A stretch of DNA of 64,000 nucleotides from Kistimonas sp. bin40 (GCA_002238585.1 MPMQ01000011.1:1-64000); one strand, 5' to 3'. Shown: positions 10,299-22,089, counted from the first letter of the stretch. Notes: generated by a model from the letters alone, not told the origin. Program-made: numbers and translations.

Positions 10299-12650
10299 GT
10301 GCCCAGACTCCAAGTCTCTCAAGACTGTCCGGTAATGGTTGTTCGATGGCTACAGAACAAAGAACAACGCAGAAGCAGGCCCCCTTTTATGTTGCCATCA
10401 ACAACCACGCCCCCCACGGCCGACTGCTCGCAACTGCCACAGAAAAGATTGGTTTCCCCGACCGACATTGTCAGCTTTGCGAAGCGTGCACTGACCATTC
10501 CGGCACAGCCTTGCGGTGCACAACAGCCGCTTGCGGACCGCCAGTGGCAGGCCGACTCGCAAAAAGAGCAGCTACCGAATTCGGCCCGACAGGAGCCCTC
10601 CAACTGGCCCGACCTGGTACTGGAGCAGATTTTCAAGGCTCTCAATCTCAGTGATCTGGCAGCCTGCCGTCAAGTGTGCCGCCGCTGGCACCAGATGGCC
10701 GCAGGTCACAGCCTGCAGACCCACTGCCTGCTGCAAACCTATACCCACACCCACAGGCTACGGATGGAGCGCGCGCTCTATTCAAACGTCATGCACACCA
10801 GCCGGACGCCCGGCTATGACAGCCCTGCTGTCGAACCCGGGAGTGCACCATCGGCCCACAGCAAGCCGTCACCACAGATGCTGTTGTACGGGGCGGTAAG
10901 CCGGATGGTGCAGGCCACCGCTTTCCACCCGGACCTGTGCAACCCAGGTGACCCGATGGAATCGTCCATAAAGAAACTCTTGTGTAGCCCGGATGGTCGG
11001 TGGATCGCCTCGCAGCAGAGTCAGATCTCGCGCACTCCACCAGATCGCCACCTTTATCTGTGGAAATCGGCTTTCACTCCCATCCATTGCCCCCCGCAAT
11101 CCGTCCACCCCGATGCCCTGCACAACCCATCCCCTGGCAGCATAATCCTGCGCTCTTTCAGTCCAGACAGCCGCAGGCTGCGGGCCCTTTTCAAAAAAGG
11201 GGATGTACAAGTGTGGCAACAGCAGCCAGGAGGCTCATGGCATATAGCGCCAGGCGCTCGCCTGTTCGAGGGCAGCATCGCAGACCAGTACGCACGCAAG
11301 GCCATTGCCAGTCCCGATGGGCAGCACATGGCTCTGATGCTACGCGACCGCGTCCTGATTCATGGCGCAGGGGAAGCTGGCGACTGGGCCGTGCATCCGC
11401 AGTGGAGCAAGGTATTTCCCCCGCAAGATCACTATGTTCCCATGGATAACCCTGAGGTGGTCGGCATGCGGTTCAGCGATGATGGTCGTCATTTCGTGCT
11501 GGCATTCAAACGGCAGGCGTTTATTTGCACCCAGGTCAAGGACAGCGGCTGGAGCGAACAGCCAATCGCCCTGCCTGCCCCCTTCCGGGGCAAACCCCTT
11601 TTCGCTGCCAACAGCCGCTTGCTGGCACTGGCAGGCGGCTTCGACTCCCCCCAGGATCTGGCAGGCGGTTTCGACGCCGCCCGGGATCAGTCTGGCATCG
11701 TCAACATCCTGTTCTGGCACTTCGAACAAAAGCCGGATGGCCCACCAGAGTGGAAGCCGGCCAAAGCACTCGGCCGCCTGCAGCGCTCCGGCCTGGCGGC
11801 TCTCTACGACGCCAGAACCCAATACAAAGTTCCCATGGCATTCAGTCCTGACGGTCAGTTGATGGCCTTGCCTTACTGGAAAGATTGCGCAACAGTCTTC
11901 GTTGTTCCTGTCCATGGAGCCAAAGCCTGGGAAACCGGGGTCCCACTGACCTGCGGATCAGAGGCAACAGCAGCCAGGATCCGGGGAGCACAAACAAGCG
12001 CAACACAATCACATGAGCTGGTATCGTCCATGCGGTTCAGCGCCAGCAGCGAATATCTTGCCGTGCGCACCAAAGGCAATGCGCTAAAGTCGCTAACCCT
12101 GTGGCTGTGGCGCCGCTGCCCCACCTGGCACCTGGTGCTGAAGATAGACCAGCACAAGCGCCATGGAAAAATTCCTTTTGCTTTTTCTCCGGATGGCTGT
12201 CATTGCGTGGCTGCCACTGTCGCGGACGGGCGCCTCAATCGCATCAACGTCTGGGGTCCCGTCGCGCGTGGGGAGTACAAGTGCAAGTATGCGGCCGTTC
12301 TCCACAAAGAAATGTCGGTGGATAAAGTCATGTTCACACCCGATGCTACCCAGGTCCTGATAGCCGTGGCTGATGAGGGACCATTACTGCCGCCAAGGCC
12401 ATCATTCGACCGGTGGTCCAGTGTCGGTCGCCTCCTGTGTGTGCACCTGGACCCGCAAACAACCCCGGGGCCCCCGCCAACAGCCTCACCGTCCTCACAG
12501 ACAGCCCCGCTGGTACCACAGCAAACGGTCCTGCCATCACCACCCATGCTCTTGCCGGCATCTGAACCAGCACAGGATGCATGGCACCCACTACCCGATA
12601 CTGGCGCCAGTATCGAACAGCTTACTGAGTCCTTTATGCGGCTTTTATAG
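10299..12650 (+). CDS. F-box plus WD40-like beta-propeller protein (subfamily A)
   Basis: Eukaryotic-like protein of 783 residues. An F-box of typical pattern lies at about residues 102-145 (NWPDLVLEQIFKALNLSDL, then CRQVCRRWHQMA). After it come repeated propeller-blade motifs SPDGRWIAS, FSPDSRRLRA, ASPDGQHMA, FSPDGQLMA and FSPDGCHCVA, each about 60-100 residues apart, ending with NVWGPVARGEYKCK. The C-terminus is Pro/Ser-rich. F-boxes bind Skp1 in SCF ubiquitin ligases while propellers select substrates, so a host-directed effector is inferred; no signal peptide is seen. The start is uncertain: GTG at 10299 gives the longest form, ATG at 10335 or 10389 are alternatives and none has a clear ribosome site. 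It converges on a paralogue at 12888-14879. Confidence 0.8.
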   Translation: MPRLQVSQDCPVMVVRWLQNKEQRRSRPPFMLPSTTTPPTADCSQLPQKRLVSPTDIVSFAKRALTIPAQPCGAQQPLADRQWQADSQKEQLPNSARQEPSNWPDLVLEQIFKALNLSDLAACRQVCRRWHQMAAGHSLQTHCLLQTYTHTHRLRMERALYSNVMHTSRTPGYDSPAVEPGSAPSAHSKPSPQMLLYGAVSRMVQATAFHPDLCNPGDPMESSIKKLLCSPDGRWIASQQSQISRTPPDRHLYLWKSAFTPIHCPPQSVHPDALHNPSPGSIILRSFSPDSRRLRALFKKGDVQVWQQQPGGSWHIAPGARLFEGSIADQYARKAIASPDGQHMALMLRDRVLIHGAGEAGDWAVHPQWSKVFPPQDHYVPMDNPEVVGMRFSDDGRHFVLAFKRQAFICTQVKDSGWSEQPIALPAPFRGKPLFAANSRLLALAGGFDSPQDLAGGFDAARDQSGIVNILFWHFEQKPDGPPEWKPAKALGRLQRSGLAALYDARTQYKVPMAFSPDGQLMALPYWKDCATVFVVPVHGAKAWETGVPLTCGSEATAARIRGAQTSATQSHELVSSMRFSASSEYLAVRTKGNALKSLTLWLWRRCPTWHLVLKIDQHKRHGKIPFAFSPDGCHCVAATVADGRLNRINVWGPVARGEYKCKYAAVLHKEMSVDKVMFTPDATQVLIAVADEGPLLPPRPSFDRWSSVGRLLCVHLDPQTTPGPPPTASPSSQTAPLVPQQTVLPSPPMLLPASEPAQDAWHPLPDTGASIEQLTESFMRLL

Positions 12651-12887
12651 ATCCCGCTCTCAGAATCCCTGATAAGAAAGAAGCGTTTTCCACAAGCACA
12701 AGCCGTGTTGACTCCATGACAAGAGTTCCGGATACAGGCCGTTGCGCTGTGACGACACACCACTGATTGCGTCCCCGATGTCGGCACCACCGCCCCAGAC
12801 CGCCCGCTCGCTTCCAGCCTCGCCCTGGAGTCCAGCAAGACGAGCAAGGGCAGAAACAGATCAACAACATAGGTAACAGCAGCTCAA

Positions 12888-14879
12888 TCAGGCAGGGCCG
12901 GCCCCGGCATTGTGTACCGGTTCAGACACCGGCGATGAGACTTTTGACGGCACCAGATGCCAGTAGAAAAGCCGACTGCCAAAGCGAAAATCCTGATGCA
13001 CGCCCCCCTCCTTCTGCACAAGATCCCGGCAAGATACCGCTATCAGAATCCGGGTAGCATCAGGCGTGAAAAGCAGCTTCTCAACCCTGGTGTTGCACGC
13101 AAGAGTGCGACTCAACTTGCACCCATAAGCCCCCCCGCTGACCGGACCCCAGATGCGGACGCTGTCCCGCCCCTCCAGGACATGGCTTGTCACACAGTGG
13201 AAACCATCCGGAGAAAAAGCAAATGGCACCCCGGCGCGGCGCGTGCTGTCGTTTATTCGCAGCAACATCTGCCAGCCAGAAAAGCGCCCCCACAGGGTGA
13301 GGGTCCCATCCGTACCCACAGCAAGATAACGACTGTTGGCGCTGAACTGCAAAGACAACACCGGTTCCCAGCTGTCCGGCTCCTTTGTTTTCGGCCTGTC
13401 CCGCAGCACAAATCCTGTATTCCAGGCCGCAGGTCCCGTGGTGACTATAACGCACACCTTTTGGCAATCCTCATGGTGGAGCAGGGCCATCAGCTCACCG
13501 TCAGGGCTGAATGCCACAGGAGCTTTGTAGCCGGTCCGGGGGTGGGCACTGGTGCACAACATCCGGTTGCGAAGGGCTCCGATTTCAGTCACATGCTCCC
13601 ACCGCAGCGGGGCCGCTTCCTCTGACACCTCGCCCCAGCGAAAGAGCAGGATCGCGACAGGCACAGACAAGCCCTGCTCACTGTCGTAACAGGCTGTCAG
13701 CACCACTAAACGATTCTGCAAATCAAAAACAGGCTCTCCCCGAACCGGGCGTGAACAATTGCGCGGTTCCACCGCCCAGCTGTCGTCCCCCAACCTGATC
13801 CAGAACAGCGCATGATATTCAATCCCCAGCACAAAATGATAACCAGCATCACTGAACCCCATGACGATCTGATCAGGATCATACTCAGTAAAGATGCCAT
13901 TACCCCAAGGCCAAACCTGCACCGACTCTGGCTCTGCTTTCCAGCCGCCCTGCCCCCCCTCACGATAAATCCGCACAGATCCCCGCAACACAACAGCCAG
14001 GTGTTTCCCGTCAGGGCTCAGCACTGACTTGTGCACCAGATCCGCAAACAAGCGAGTACTTGAGGCTGTATACCAACCGCCCTCTTGATGGGGCTGGCGT
14101 ACTTCCACCATCCCATTCCTGTAAAGAACCCGCAGCTTGCTGCCGTCTGAACCGAAGGCCAGCTGGCAAATCTTTCTGTTCACGGTGGGGGGCCCGGGTC
14201 TGAACCCGATCGGAGCGGCAGCATCTTCCCATAAGTTGACTGTGCCCTTTGGCACCCCCCAGGCCTGTTGCACAGAGGCAATCATCCGTCCATCAGGGCT
14301 GCACAGCAGGTCTTGCATAAAGCCCGGGGACAAGGTGCTCTCATGGAACACGCCGGGATGAAAACACTCCGTCAGCAGCATCCGTTGCAGGGCACTGCAC
14401 AGCAGATCCTGTGCTGTCCGCCCCCGGGCCACAGTGGCCGCCGGAACCCGTTCTGGCGCAGAGGCAGGGTTGTCACACCAGGGCATCAGATTGGTGCGCA
14501 CAAGGTTCGAATCCAGAGCGCGCTCCATCTGCTGCCGGTGCCTGGGGGTGTAGGTCTGCAACAGCGACTTCATCTGTACATTGCCTGTACCCGCCAGCTG
14601 CTGCCAGCGACGACACACCTGACTGCAGGCCACCAGATCACCGATATTCAGCTCCCTGAATATCCGCTCCAGTATCAAATCGGGCCAGTGGGATGGCGAT
14701 AAGACGTCCGGATGCAACACACGGGCGTCTTGCGTGCCGTCCAGAACACAATCGCGCACCATCAGTCCTGATGCCCCCCCAGTCGCAACAGCTTTCGTGG
14801 CTGTCAGAGCAGGGGGAGACGCCGGTCTCTGCTGCGGCAGGGGGGCACCAGCCAACGCGGTAGCTGTCGCATCATTCAT
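12888..14879 (-). CDS. F-box plus WD40-like beta-propeller protein (subfamily A)
   Basis: Paralogue of the plus-strand protein at 10299-12650; 663 residues. F-box at about residues 64-105 (HWPDLILERIFRELNIGDL, CSQVCRRWQQLA), followed by blade motifs CSPDGRMIAS, LSPDGKHLAVVL, FSPDGELMALL and FSPDGFHCVTS and the shared terminal RIWGPVSGGAYGCKLS. The ATG at 14879 has AGAGGAAG about 7 bases upstream, a good ribosome site. The Ala/Thr/Pro-rich first 60 residues are probably disordered. Same inferred role as the paralogue: Skp1 docking plus substrate binding. Gene-tail to gene-tail arrangement with a 237-bp spacer implies separate promoters. Confidence 0.83.
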   Translation of the reverse strand: MNDATATALAGAPLPQQRPASPPALTATKAVATGGASGLMVRDCVLDGTQDARVLHPDVLSPSHWPDLILERIFRELNIGDLVACSQVCRRWQQLAGTGNVQMKSLLQTYTPRHRQQMERALDSNLVRTNLMPWCDNPASAPERVPAATVARGRTAQDLLCSALQRMLLTECFHPGVFHESTLSPGFMQDLLCSPDGRMIASVQQAWGVPKGTVNLWEDAAAPIGFRPGPPTVNRKICQLAFGSDGSKLRVLYRNGMVEVRQPHQEGGWYTASSTRLFADLVHKSVLSPDGKHLAVVLRGSVRIYREGGQGGWKAEPESVQVWPWGNGIFTEYDPDQIVMGFSDAGYHFVLGIEYHALFWIRLGDDSWAVEPRNCSRPVRGEPVFDLQNRLVVLTACYDSEQGLSVPVAILLFRWGEVSEEAAPLRWEHVTEIGALRNRMLCTSAHPRTGYKAPVAFSPDGELMALLHHEDCQKVCVIVTTGPAAWNTGFVLRDRPKTKEPDSWEPVLSLQFSANSRYLAVGTDGTLTLWGRFSGWQMLLRINDSTRRAGVPFAFSPDGFHCVTSHVLEGRDSVRIWGPVSGGAYGCKLSRTLACNTRVEKLLFTPDATRILIAVSCRDLVQKEGGVHQDFRFGSRLFYWHLVPSKVSSPVSEPVHNAGAGPA

Positions 14880-16333
<1,454 letters not shown>

Positions 16334-16555
16334 CTAACGCGCACGATACGTAATACGCCCCCTGGTGGGATCATACGGCGTCACTTCTACCTTGACTTTG
16401 TCCCCTTTCAAGATTTTTATGAAGTGTTTACGCATTTTTCCGGCAATGTGGGCAATAAGAAGCTGGCCGCTCTCATCAACTTTGACCCGAAACGTTGCGT
16501 TGGACAGGGCCTCTGTTACCGTCCCGTCCCATTCAATAGGCTCTTCCTTTGCCAT
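16334..16555 (-). CDS. infA: Translation initiation factor IF-1
   Basis: S1/OB-fold factor of 73 residues that binds the 30S A site during initiation. [48 protein letters not shown] and the ending [14 protein letters not shown] match IF-1 almost end to end. The start at 16555 (MAKEE) is chosen over an in-frame ATG at 16573 because family members begin here and GAGGTGG sits just upstream. It is transcribed away from the patatin gene's 3' end on the same strand. Confidence 0.96.
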   Translation of the reverse strand: MAKEEPIEWDGTVTEALSNATFRVKVDESGQLLIAHIAGKMRKHFIKILKGDKVKVEVTPYDPTRGRITYRAR

Positions 16556-16739
16556 CAGGCTGCCACCTCGCAAATATCTGTTTCATGTAACATGCCTGAT
16601 ACTGTTCTCATCGGAGTACGCCTCACACGTGCAGCAAAAACGGTGGTGCATTCTGCACGAAAGCCAACCGTTTGGCAAAACTTCTTGCGTTCACGCTATT
16701 TTCCTCGCCTCCCCTACAAGGCCATTTCCACCACAGACT

Positions 16740-17768
16740 TTATTTCCGGGAGGAGTTCTGGCTTGCACCCCGTGCAACGCTCTCTCTGCCTTCCTGCGAC
16801 AGAGCCTCCCCCCCGCGTGACTCAAATTCCCGTAGCGCCTGGGCGGTGACCAAACGCCCGACCTGCACCATTTCTTCCGCCCGGTGAAACTCATAGAACC
16901 GACACTGGTTTCTGGCAACAGGAATAAAAATATCCGGCGCGTAACCCGCTATTTTATAGCGCACTATGGTCTCCTGCATCACTTCCAGTGACTGGTTGAA
17001 AAGATCCAGCATGCCCGAGCGCACCACCAGCGTGTCTCGATTGTCCGTCACTGCCGCCTCTGCCTCACCCGTTCCCCCTGTAAACGGGCCTTCCGATGAG
17101 GACATTTCTCTCCCGCTATATTCGCGGGCACGCCGGAACAAGCCCCGGAACCAACGGGACGCCGCGCGCTGCTGAAGACTCTTCGCTGGTGGAACCTCAC
17201 AATCAAGCTCAATGGGTGCAATGTCAGAGTTAAGATCCACTGCCACAATCAGGTCACTGTGCACAGACACTGTCGGCGCGATGGGAAGCGGATTGAGAAC
17301 ACCCCCATCTACCAGCGTGCGTCCGTTATAGACAACTGGCGCAAATAAACTGGGGATGGCAATGGAAGCCCGGATCGCCTGCAACAAATCACCGTTCTGA
17401 AACCAGAGCTCCTTGCGGGAGTCAAGGTCTGTGGCAACGGCTGTGAAAGCGATGGGCAAGTCTTCAATGCACAGGTCACCAATCATTTTCCCTATAACAT
17501 CAAATATCCTGTCACCACTGATGACCCCCGGACTACGAAACGATACGTCCAGAAGTCGAATCACATCCAGGTAGTTGAGCTCTTTTACCCAGTCGCAGTA
17601 GGCATCCAGACGACCCGCTGCAAAAATGCCTCCCACCAAAGCCCCCATGGAACTGCCAGCCACAGCCTGTATTTCATAGCCCTGAGCCAGAATCTCCTGT
17701 ATCACGCCTATATGCACATACCCCCGGGCGCCACCACTGCCCAGAGCCAGCGAAACAGTTTTTCCCAT
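16740..17768 (-). CDS. Patatin-like phospholipase (RssA-type)
   Basis: 342-residue predicted serine hydrolase of the patatin family, cytoplasmic in bacterial RssA-like members. The oxyanion glycine loop GSGGARG is at residues 10-16, the nucleophile elbow GSSMG at 38-42 (S40) and the catalytic Asp in the DGG motif (RTLVDGGVLNPLP). The ATG at 17768 places these motifs where the family has them; a longer frame to 17909 adds a segment without similarity. The C-terminal 120 residues are divergent and rich in charged residues. Some secreted patatins (ExoU, VipD) act on host membranes, but no secretion signal is visible here, so a housekeeping role is equally possible. Confidence 0.85.
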   Translation of the reverse strand: MGKTVSLALGSGGARGYVHIGVIQEILAQGYEIQAVAGSSMGALVGGIFAAGRLDAYCDWVKELNYLDVIRLLDVSFRSPGVISGDRIFDVIGKMIGDLCIEDLPIAFTAVATDLDSRKELWFQNGDLLQAIRASIAIPSLFAPVVYNGRTLVDGGVLNPLPIAPTVSVHSDLIVAVDLNSDIAPIELDCEVPPAKSLQQRAASRWFRGLFRRAREYSGREMSSSEGPFTGGTGEAEAAVTDNRDTLVVRSGMLDLFNQSLEVMQETIVRYKIAGYAPDIFIPVARNQCRFYEFHRAEEMVQVGRLVTAQALREFESRGGEALSQEGRESVARGASQNSSRK

Positions 17769-17963
17769 GCCTCTTATGCTCCCCAGTACACACAAATCGG
17801 ATCCGCGTCCAGAAGACAATACAAAACAGATAACGGATAACCTGCCAGAACCCCGGGTGATGAACGCCGCAACACAACAGCAGCTATGCCAGCCAGGGAC
17901 AGTCTCCACCCTGTAGCCCCATTGCCACAGGCCGTGCTTCCCGTTTCCTGATCACAGCGCTTC

Positions 17964-19226
17964 TCATGCTCGCTGTTCACCCGCCTGGTGAGCGGCCCCA
18001 TCAGACACGCCCACTCTCAAAGGCAGCCTCATTACCAGCAAACACGCCAGCACAATACCGACCGGCAATGTGTACAAGGTCAGCCTGTAGCTCTCCTGGT
18101 TGACGGGCTCGAAAAAACCCAGCAGAACACCAATCAGCGGTTGATAAAACAGGGAGCCGACCATGACACACACCGAATTGACAAGCGCCAGCCCGACAGC
18201 CAGCTCCTTTCCTGAAAACCAGTGTCGTAGCAGAGTGAAAGGCAGTATGTAGCAGGACGAAACAGCACCCAGCAGGAACATCAGCAGATAGTAGAATCCA
18301 GCCGAAAAGCTGCCGGATATCACAACAACCAGCAAAACAGCGGTCAGCAGCCCAAAGCCAATCATGGTCCGGCGGCCGCTCCACCGATGATCCACCAGCC
18401 AACCCAGCGCAGGAGCCCCCATGGCCGTACCCACAAAAAGAAGACTCACCATCAGCCCCGAATCGCCATTCACACCAGGCATGCTTTCCAGAAAGGGAAT
18501 CGCCCACAGAGCCCCGAACGCGTTATCGATAGAGAACAGAAAGCCACTGAAGAAAGCTATGCACCAGATATCAGAATTGCACAGCACATTCCGCCACCCC
18601 CTTCCATCGGCCTGCTCTTGTCTGTCACAGGGGTTGTCGCGCTTCTCCCTCGGCATGCTGATACCCCCCAGCGCGGGAATGATCGACAAGAGCGCCAGCA
18701 CTTCCATAGCACCTCGCCAGCCCCAGTCACTGATCGCGGTCGGAAGCAGCGCATCGCCCAAAGCCGCGCCCAACATCCCGAACGCCTCCATGCCAGCCGC
18801 CAGGGCACCAAACAGCCGCGCCGGAAAAAGAATTTCAATGGTGCGCAGAAAGCAGACAATGATGGGAGAGGCCCCCACTCCCATCAGCAAGCGCCCGACC
18901 ACCATGGTGGAAAAACTCTGCGCATAGGCTTGCACCAGACAACCAACGACCATCAGCAGACTCGACAACATCAGCAGGCGTGCCCGCCCGAACGACGACA
19001 TCAGATAGCCCGATGGCACCTGCAACAAAACATAGGGAAGAAAAAACAGAGAGGACAATAATCCCAGTTCTGTTTCATCGCTGCCGAGATCCGCATGAAG
19101 CTGAGGGAGCATCAGGCTGAGCGCGCCCTGAAGCGCGAACTGCAAACCGACAGCCCCACCCAGAACCAGATAAATCCACACCCGACGCACAGACGCCGCC
19201 TCCAGAGTCGAACCAGGCTCCTGCAT
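17964..19226 (-). CDS. Major facilitator superfamily transporter
   Basis: 420-residue membrane protein with about 12 helices. The MFS loop signature appears as PSGYLMSSFGRARLLM between helices 2 and 3, and GRLLMGVGASPIIVCFLR is the typical helix-4 region. The ATG at 19226 has GGAGG nine bases upstream; a longer frame to 19289 lacks this. The overall pattern resembles the 12-helix transporters common in intracellular gammaproteobacteria (amino-acid, nucleoside or drug substrates); the substrate cannot be told from sequence alone. Confidence 0.85.
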   Translation of the reverse strand: MQEPGSTLEAASVRRVWIYLVLGGAVGLQFALQGALSLMLPQLHADLGSDETELGLLSSLFFLPYVLLQVPSGYLMSSFGRARLLMLSSLLMVVGCLVQAYAQSFSTMVVGRLLMGVGASPIIVCFLRTIEILFPARLFGALAAGMEAFGMLGAALGDALLPTAISDWGWRGAMEVLALLSIIPALGGISMPREKRDNPCDRQEQADGRGWRNVLCNSDIWCIAFFSGFLFSIDNAFGALWAIPFLESMPGVNGDSGLMVSLLFVGTAMGAPALGWLVDHRWSGRRTMIGFGLLTAVLLVVVISGSFSAGFYYLLMFLLGAVSSCYILPFTLLRHWFSGKELAVGLALVNSVCVMVGSLFYQPLIGVLLGFFEPVNQESYRLTLYTLPVGIVLACLLVMRLPLRVGVSDGAAHQAGEQRA

Positions 19227-20325
19227 GAAAACAGTGCCTCCATAAAAAAAAGAACGATGCAAGCCACGAGGCTGACTCAAAGACAGCACTCATAGCGAAA
19301 TAGATTCAACAGGCGGACAGAGACAGGACAGAGGAATCACAGCGAGCCGGTACACCTGAGGGTTGTCGAATGCCCACAGCCCGAGCAGGTTCACCCTGGA
19401 ACGGCTCTCACTCTGATTGGAGGCGCAGGACAAGGGAGGTCTTCACCATAATCATCCTGAAAACAACAGCACAGGGCTCACTGGAGGCGCCCGCCGCAGC
19501 TTCAGAAAATTTTCTTCCAAAACCGTTCTGCCGCAACCTTTCTTCAGCAAGGTTTCTCACGGAACTCTTCTGCCGGAGCCTTTTTCCCGGATTTCCCGGA
19601 TGTCCCTGAAGCTTTTTCAGGAACTTTTTTTCAGTAAGGCCTCTACCGGAACTCTTCTGCCGGAGTCTTTCTCCCGGATCTCCCGGAAGCTCTTTTCAGG
19701 AACCCTTCTGCCGGAACTTTCCTTCAGTTCGGCAAGGCTTCTCCCGGAACCTTCCCTCAGCAAAGCTTTTATCGGAGTCTTTCTTCGGGAGTCGGTCTTC
19801 CGAAAGACTTCTCCAGGAACCTGTTCCCCAGAAGCTTTCTTCCAGAACCACTCTTGTCCCCTCCTTCAGTAACTCGTCAGGGACACTTCTACTCCCGAAA
19901 AAAGCTTTCTGAAGACCGAGGACTCCTCTCTGAAGCACCTTCAGCCTGCGACTGCCCGCAGCACAAAGCCGCAGGACAGACGTGTCAGGCAGACCAGTCC
20001 TCAGCCGAATCCATAGCAGGAAAGACAACCAGGAAGTTTCAACCAACGGACAGCACCGCCACATAAGACTCCTCCACCTACAAGCCCTATCCGGCGGTTT
20101 TCTCTGTCAACTCTTTTTACAACCAAACAAACCCACTGCGCGTCCTGAATCGGCACACCACCACGCCCGAAGCCCTCTCACACCGGAATCATACTCTTCG
20201 TGGGTATGGGTACAGGCACCGTTTCCAGGCAACTTCCAGGTCGCCCCCATGAAATTAACTGTGCAGCCTTCGTTATTGTTCTCGTTCCGCGCCTCATCCC
20301 AAAACAGTTACCGCAAAAAAAACAG
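19227..20325. other. Non-coding stretch with degenerate repeats
   Basis: About 1.1 kb between an MFS gene and the DUF4389 gene. The left half (about 19500-19860) consists of degraded direct repeats; the right half shows nothing recognisable. Open frames on both strands here derive from the repeats and look artefactual. Confidence 0.55.
19500..19860. repeat. Degenerate direct repeats built on a CTTCTGCCGGA-type core
   Basis: Several imperfect copies of a roughly 50-60 bp block recur, with the core CTCTTCTGCCGGAG or close variants near 19565, 19650 and 19705 and frequent TTCCCGGA segments. Copies are diverged in both length and sequence, unlike the near-perfect arrays elsewhere in the window, so this array is probably old. 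Confidence 0.6.
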
Positions 20326-20688
20326 TCAGGTCTTCCCTGTACCGGCTTTGCTCTCCTCTTGTCCTTTCGGTCCTTTCTCTCCGGTACCACCTATGTCACA
20401 ACTGGGACAATCGGAGAAAGGAAACGGCTTGGTGTCACCGTGAAAGCTGACAAAAACAGCTATCTGATACAGGTAGTTCGTCAGGGCCGCAGTCAGCTTG
20501 TGGACATTCTGATTCGGCTGCGATGTGACCAGCACCATCACTGTCTGCAGCAACACAGAGAGCAACAACAAGTTCAGGGATACATAACCTGCCACACAGA
20601 ACAGCAGCATGTACAGAATACGCATCCAGACAGATTTGCAGAGAACTCGCTCCTGCAGGGAGCCATTGCTTGCATCGGACTCACTCAT
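20326..20688 (-). CDS. DUF4389 family small membrane protein
   Basis: 120-residue protein with one or two membrane segments (WMRILYMLLFCVAGYVSLNL and LLSVLLQTVMVLVTS), then QPNQNVHKLTAALTNYLYQI and KPFPFSDCP. This combination, ending in a PFPFSDWP-like motif, is characteristic of DUF4389, whose function is unknown. The ATG at 20688 lies 2 bp after the gpsA stop codon, so the two are very likely co-translated; gpsA followed by a DUF4389 gene is a recurrent arrangement in gammaproteobacteria to my recollection. The C-terminal 25 residues are Gly/Lys-rich and dispensable-looking. Confidence 0.85.
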   Translation of the reverse strand: MSESDASNGSLQERVLCKSVWMRILYMLLFCVAGYVSLNLLLLSVLLQTVMVLVTSQPNQNVHKLTAALTNYLYQIAVFVSFHGDTKPFPFSDCPSCDIGGTGEKGPKGQEESKAGTGKT

Positions 20689-20690
20689 GG

Positions 20691-21749
20691 TTACACCTCT
20701 TGTATGGATTGGCGCGGCACCAGACATTCGCCGCCTGTCGGCAGACTGAGTTCTGTATCAGCTTTTTGTTCCCAAATTGCCATAACATCCGCAACATTCC
20801 TGACACTGCCTCCCCCCACCACGACGGCATAAAGACCTTCGACTATGGGCATGCTGACCCCCAGCTGAAGCGCCTTGTTACGCACAAGCACCAGGGTGTC
20901 GAGCCCTTCGGCTACCTGCCCCAGCTCCTGGCCAATTTGCTCCAGGTTCTTTCCCTCTCCCAAGGCATAACCCACCCGGAAGTTGCGACTCAAGCGCGAC
21001 CCACAGGTCACGATCAGATCGCCAACACCCGCCAGACCAAGGAAAGTTACAGGATCAGCACCCAAAGTGACGGCAAAACGCGTCATTTCGGACAGACTAC
21101 GCGTCACCAGCGCACTGCGCGTGTTGTCTCCCAACTCAAGCGCACTCGCCAGACCGACCGCGATAGCATAGATGTTTTTCAGGGCTCCTCCAAGCTCCAC
21201 GCCACGGTAATCGGTACTGCTGTACACGTGAAAGCTGTGACTGCGCAAAACCTCCTGCACCGAGCGACAAACTTCGCTGTGCTCGCTGGCCACAACAGTC
21301 GCGGTCATATGGCCATCCATCACCTCCCGCGCCAGATTGGGACCACTGAGAACCCCTGTCCGGGAGCCGGGAAGCTCACCGGCCAGGATGTCGCTCATCA
21401 GATGAAATCCATTCGCTTCTATGCCCTTGGCAGTGCTCACCACCATAGCCGCGCCCACATAGGCTCCCAGACGGGAGGCGACGCCGCGAAACGACTGACT
21501 GGGAACCGCCATAAACACCAGATCACTGCCACGCACAGCCCATTCCAGATCCGTCGTGGGCGTGACCCCGTCGCTGACCGGCCGCTGTGGCAGATAACGA
21601 CTGTTGATACCTGTTTCCCGTATAGCGCTGGCCTGTTGCGCGCAGCGCATCCACCAGCGGACACTGTGTCCTCGACGCGCAGCAAGATCGGCCAGGACTG
21701 TGCCGAAACTTCCACCGCCCACAACTGTCACGGCACGTTTTTCTATCAT
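20691..21749 (-). CDS. gpsA: NAD(P)-dependent glycerol-3-phosphate dehydrogenase
   Basis: Reduces dihydroxyacetone phosphate to sn-glycerol-3-phosphate, the phospholipid backbone used by PlsB, which is also in this window. 352 residues: Rossmann GGGSFGTVLADL at the N-terminus, VPSQSFR, STAKGIE, LSGPNLAREV, the catalytic-Lys region GGALKNIYAIA and NTRSALVTRSLSEM. The start at 21749 (MIEKRAVTVVGGGSFG) is preferred over 21764 by family length. Directly followed by the DUF4389 gene. Confidence 0.95.
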   Translation of the reverse strand: MIEKRAVTVVGGGSFGTVLADLAARRGHSVRWWMRCAQQASAIRETGINSRYLPQRPVSDGVTPTTDLEWAVRGSDLVFMAVPSQSFRGVASRLGAYVGAAMVVSTAKGIEANGFHLMSDILAGELPGSRTGVLSGPNLAREVMDGHMTATVVASEHSEVCRSVQEVLRSHSFHVYSSTDYRGVELGGALKNIYAIAVGLASALELGDNTRSALVTRSLSEMTRFAVTLGADPVTFLGLAGVGDLIVTCGSRLSRNFRVGYALGEGKNLEQIGQELGQVAEGLDTLVLVRNKALQLGVSMPIVEGLYAVVVGGGSVRNVADVMAIWEQKADTELSLPTGGECLVPRQSIQEV

Positions 21750-22089
21750 TTTCCGGCAGACCATGTTGCCCGTTCACCCACTAGCCTGATTGATCAGGGA
21801 GGCCCGATGATACTACACTCCGCTTCCCATGAAAGCGGGGCACCCCACTACGCCCTGGGCGTTTTGTCTGGTGACTGCAGTCCCCTCTGCCTGGCAGCAG
21901 CCTCCAGCCTCCCGTTTTTTTTTCGATTTCAGGGCCAATAACCATTAAAACCCTGCGCAGCCAGTGATATATTCAGCCCGGCCTCTGTTGGCGGCTATTT
22001 TTACCGGCATTGTTCCTTGTCACAACCCGAAAGCCGATGAGCCCGAACGCCGATGATCGTTTCACCCAGTCAGGATGCATGACGCTCGA
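21750..22089. other. Divergent promoter region between gpsA and fabA
   Basis: 340 bp separating two divergent lipid-synthesis genes, so promoters for both strands must be here. No clear FabR-type or FadR-type operator was recognised by eye. A short hairpin-forming pair (CCGCTT / AAGCGG) lies near 21819-21837. Confidence 0.5.
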
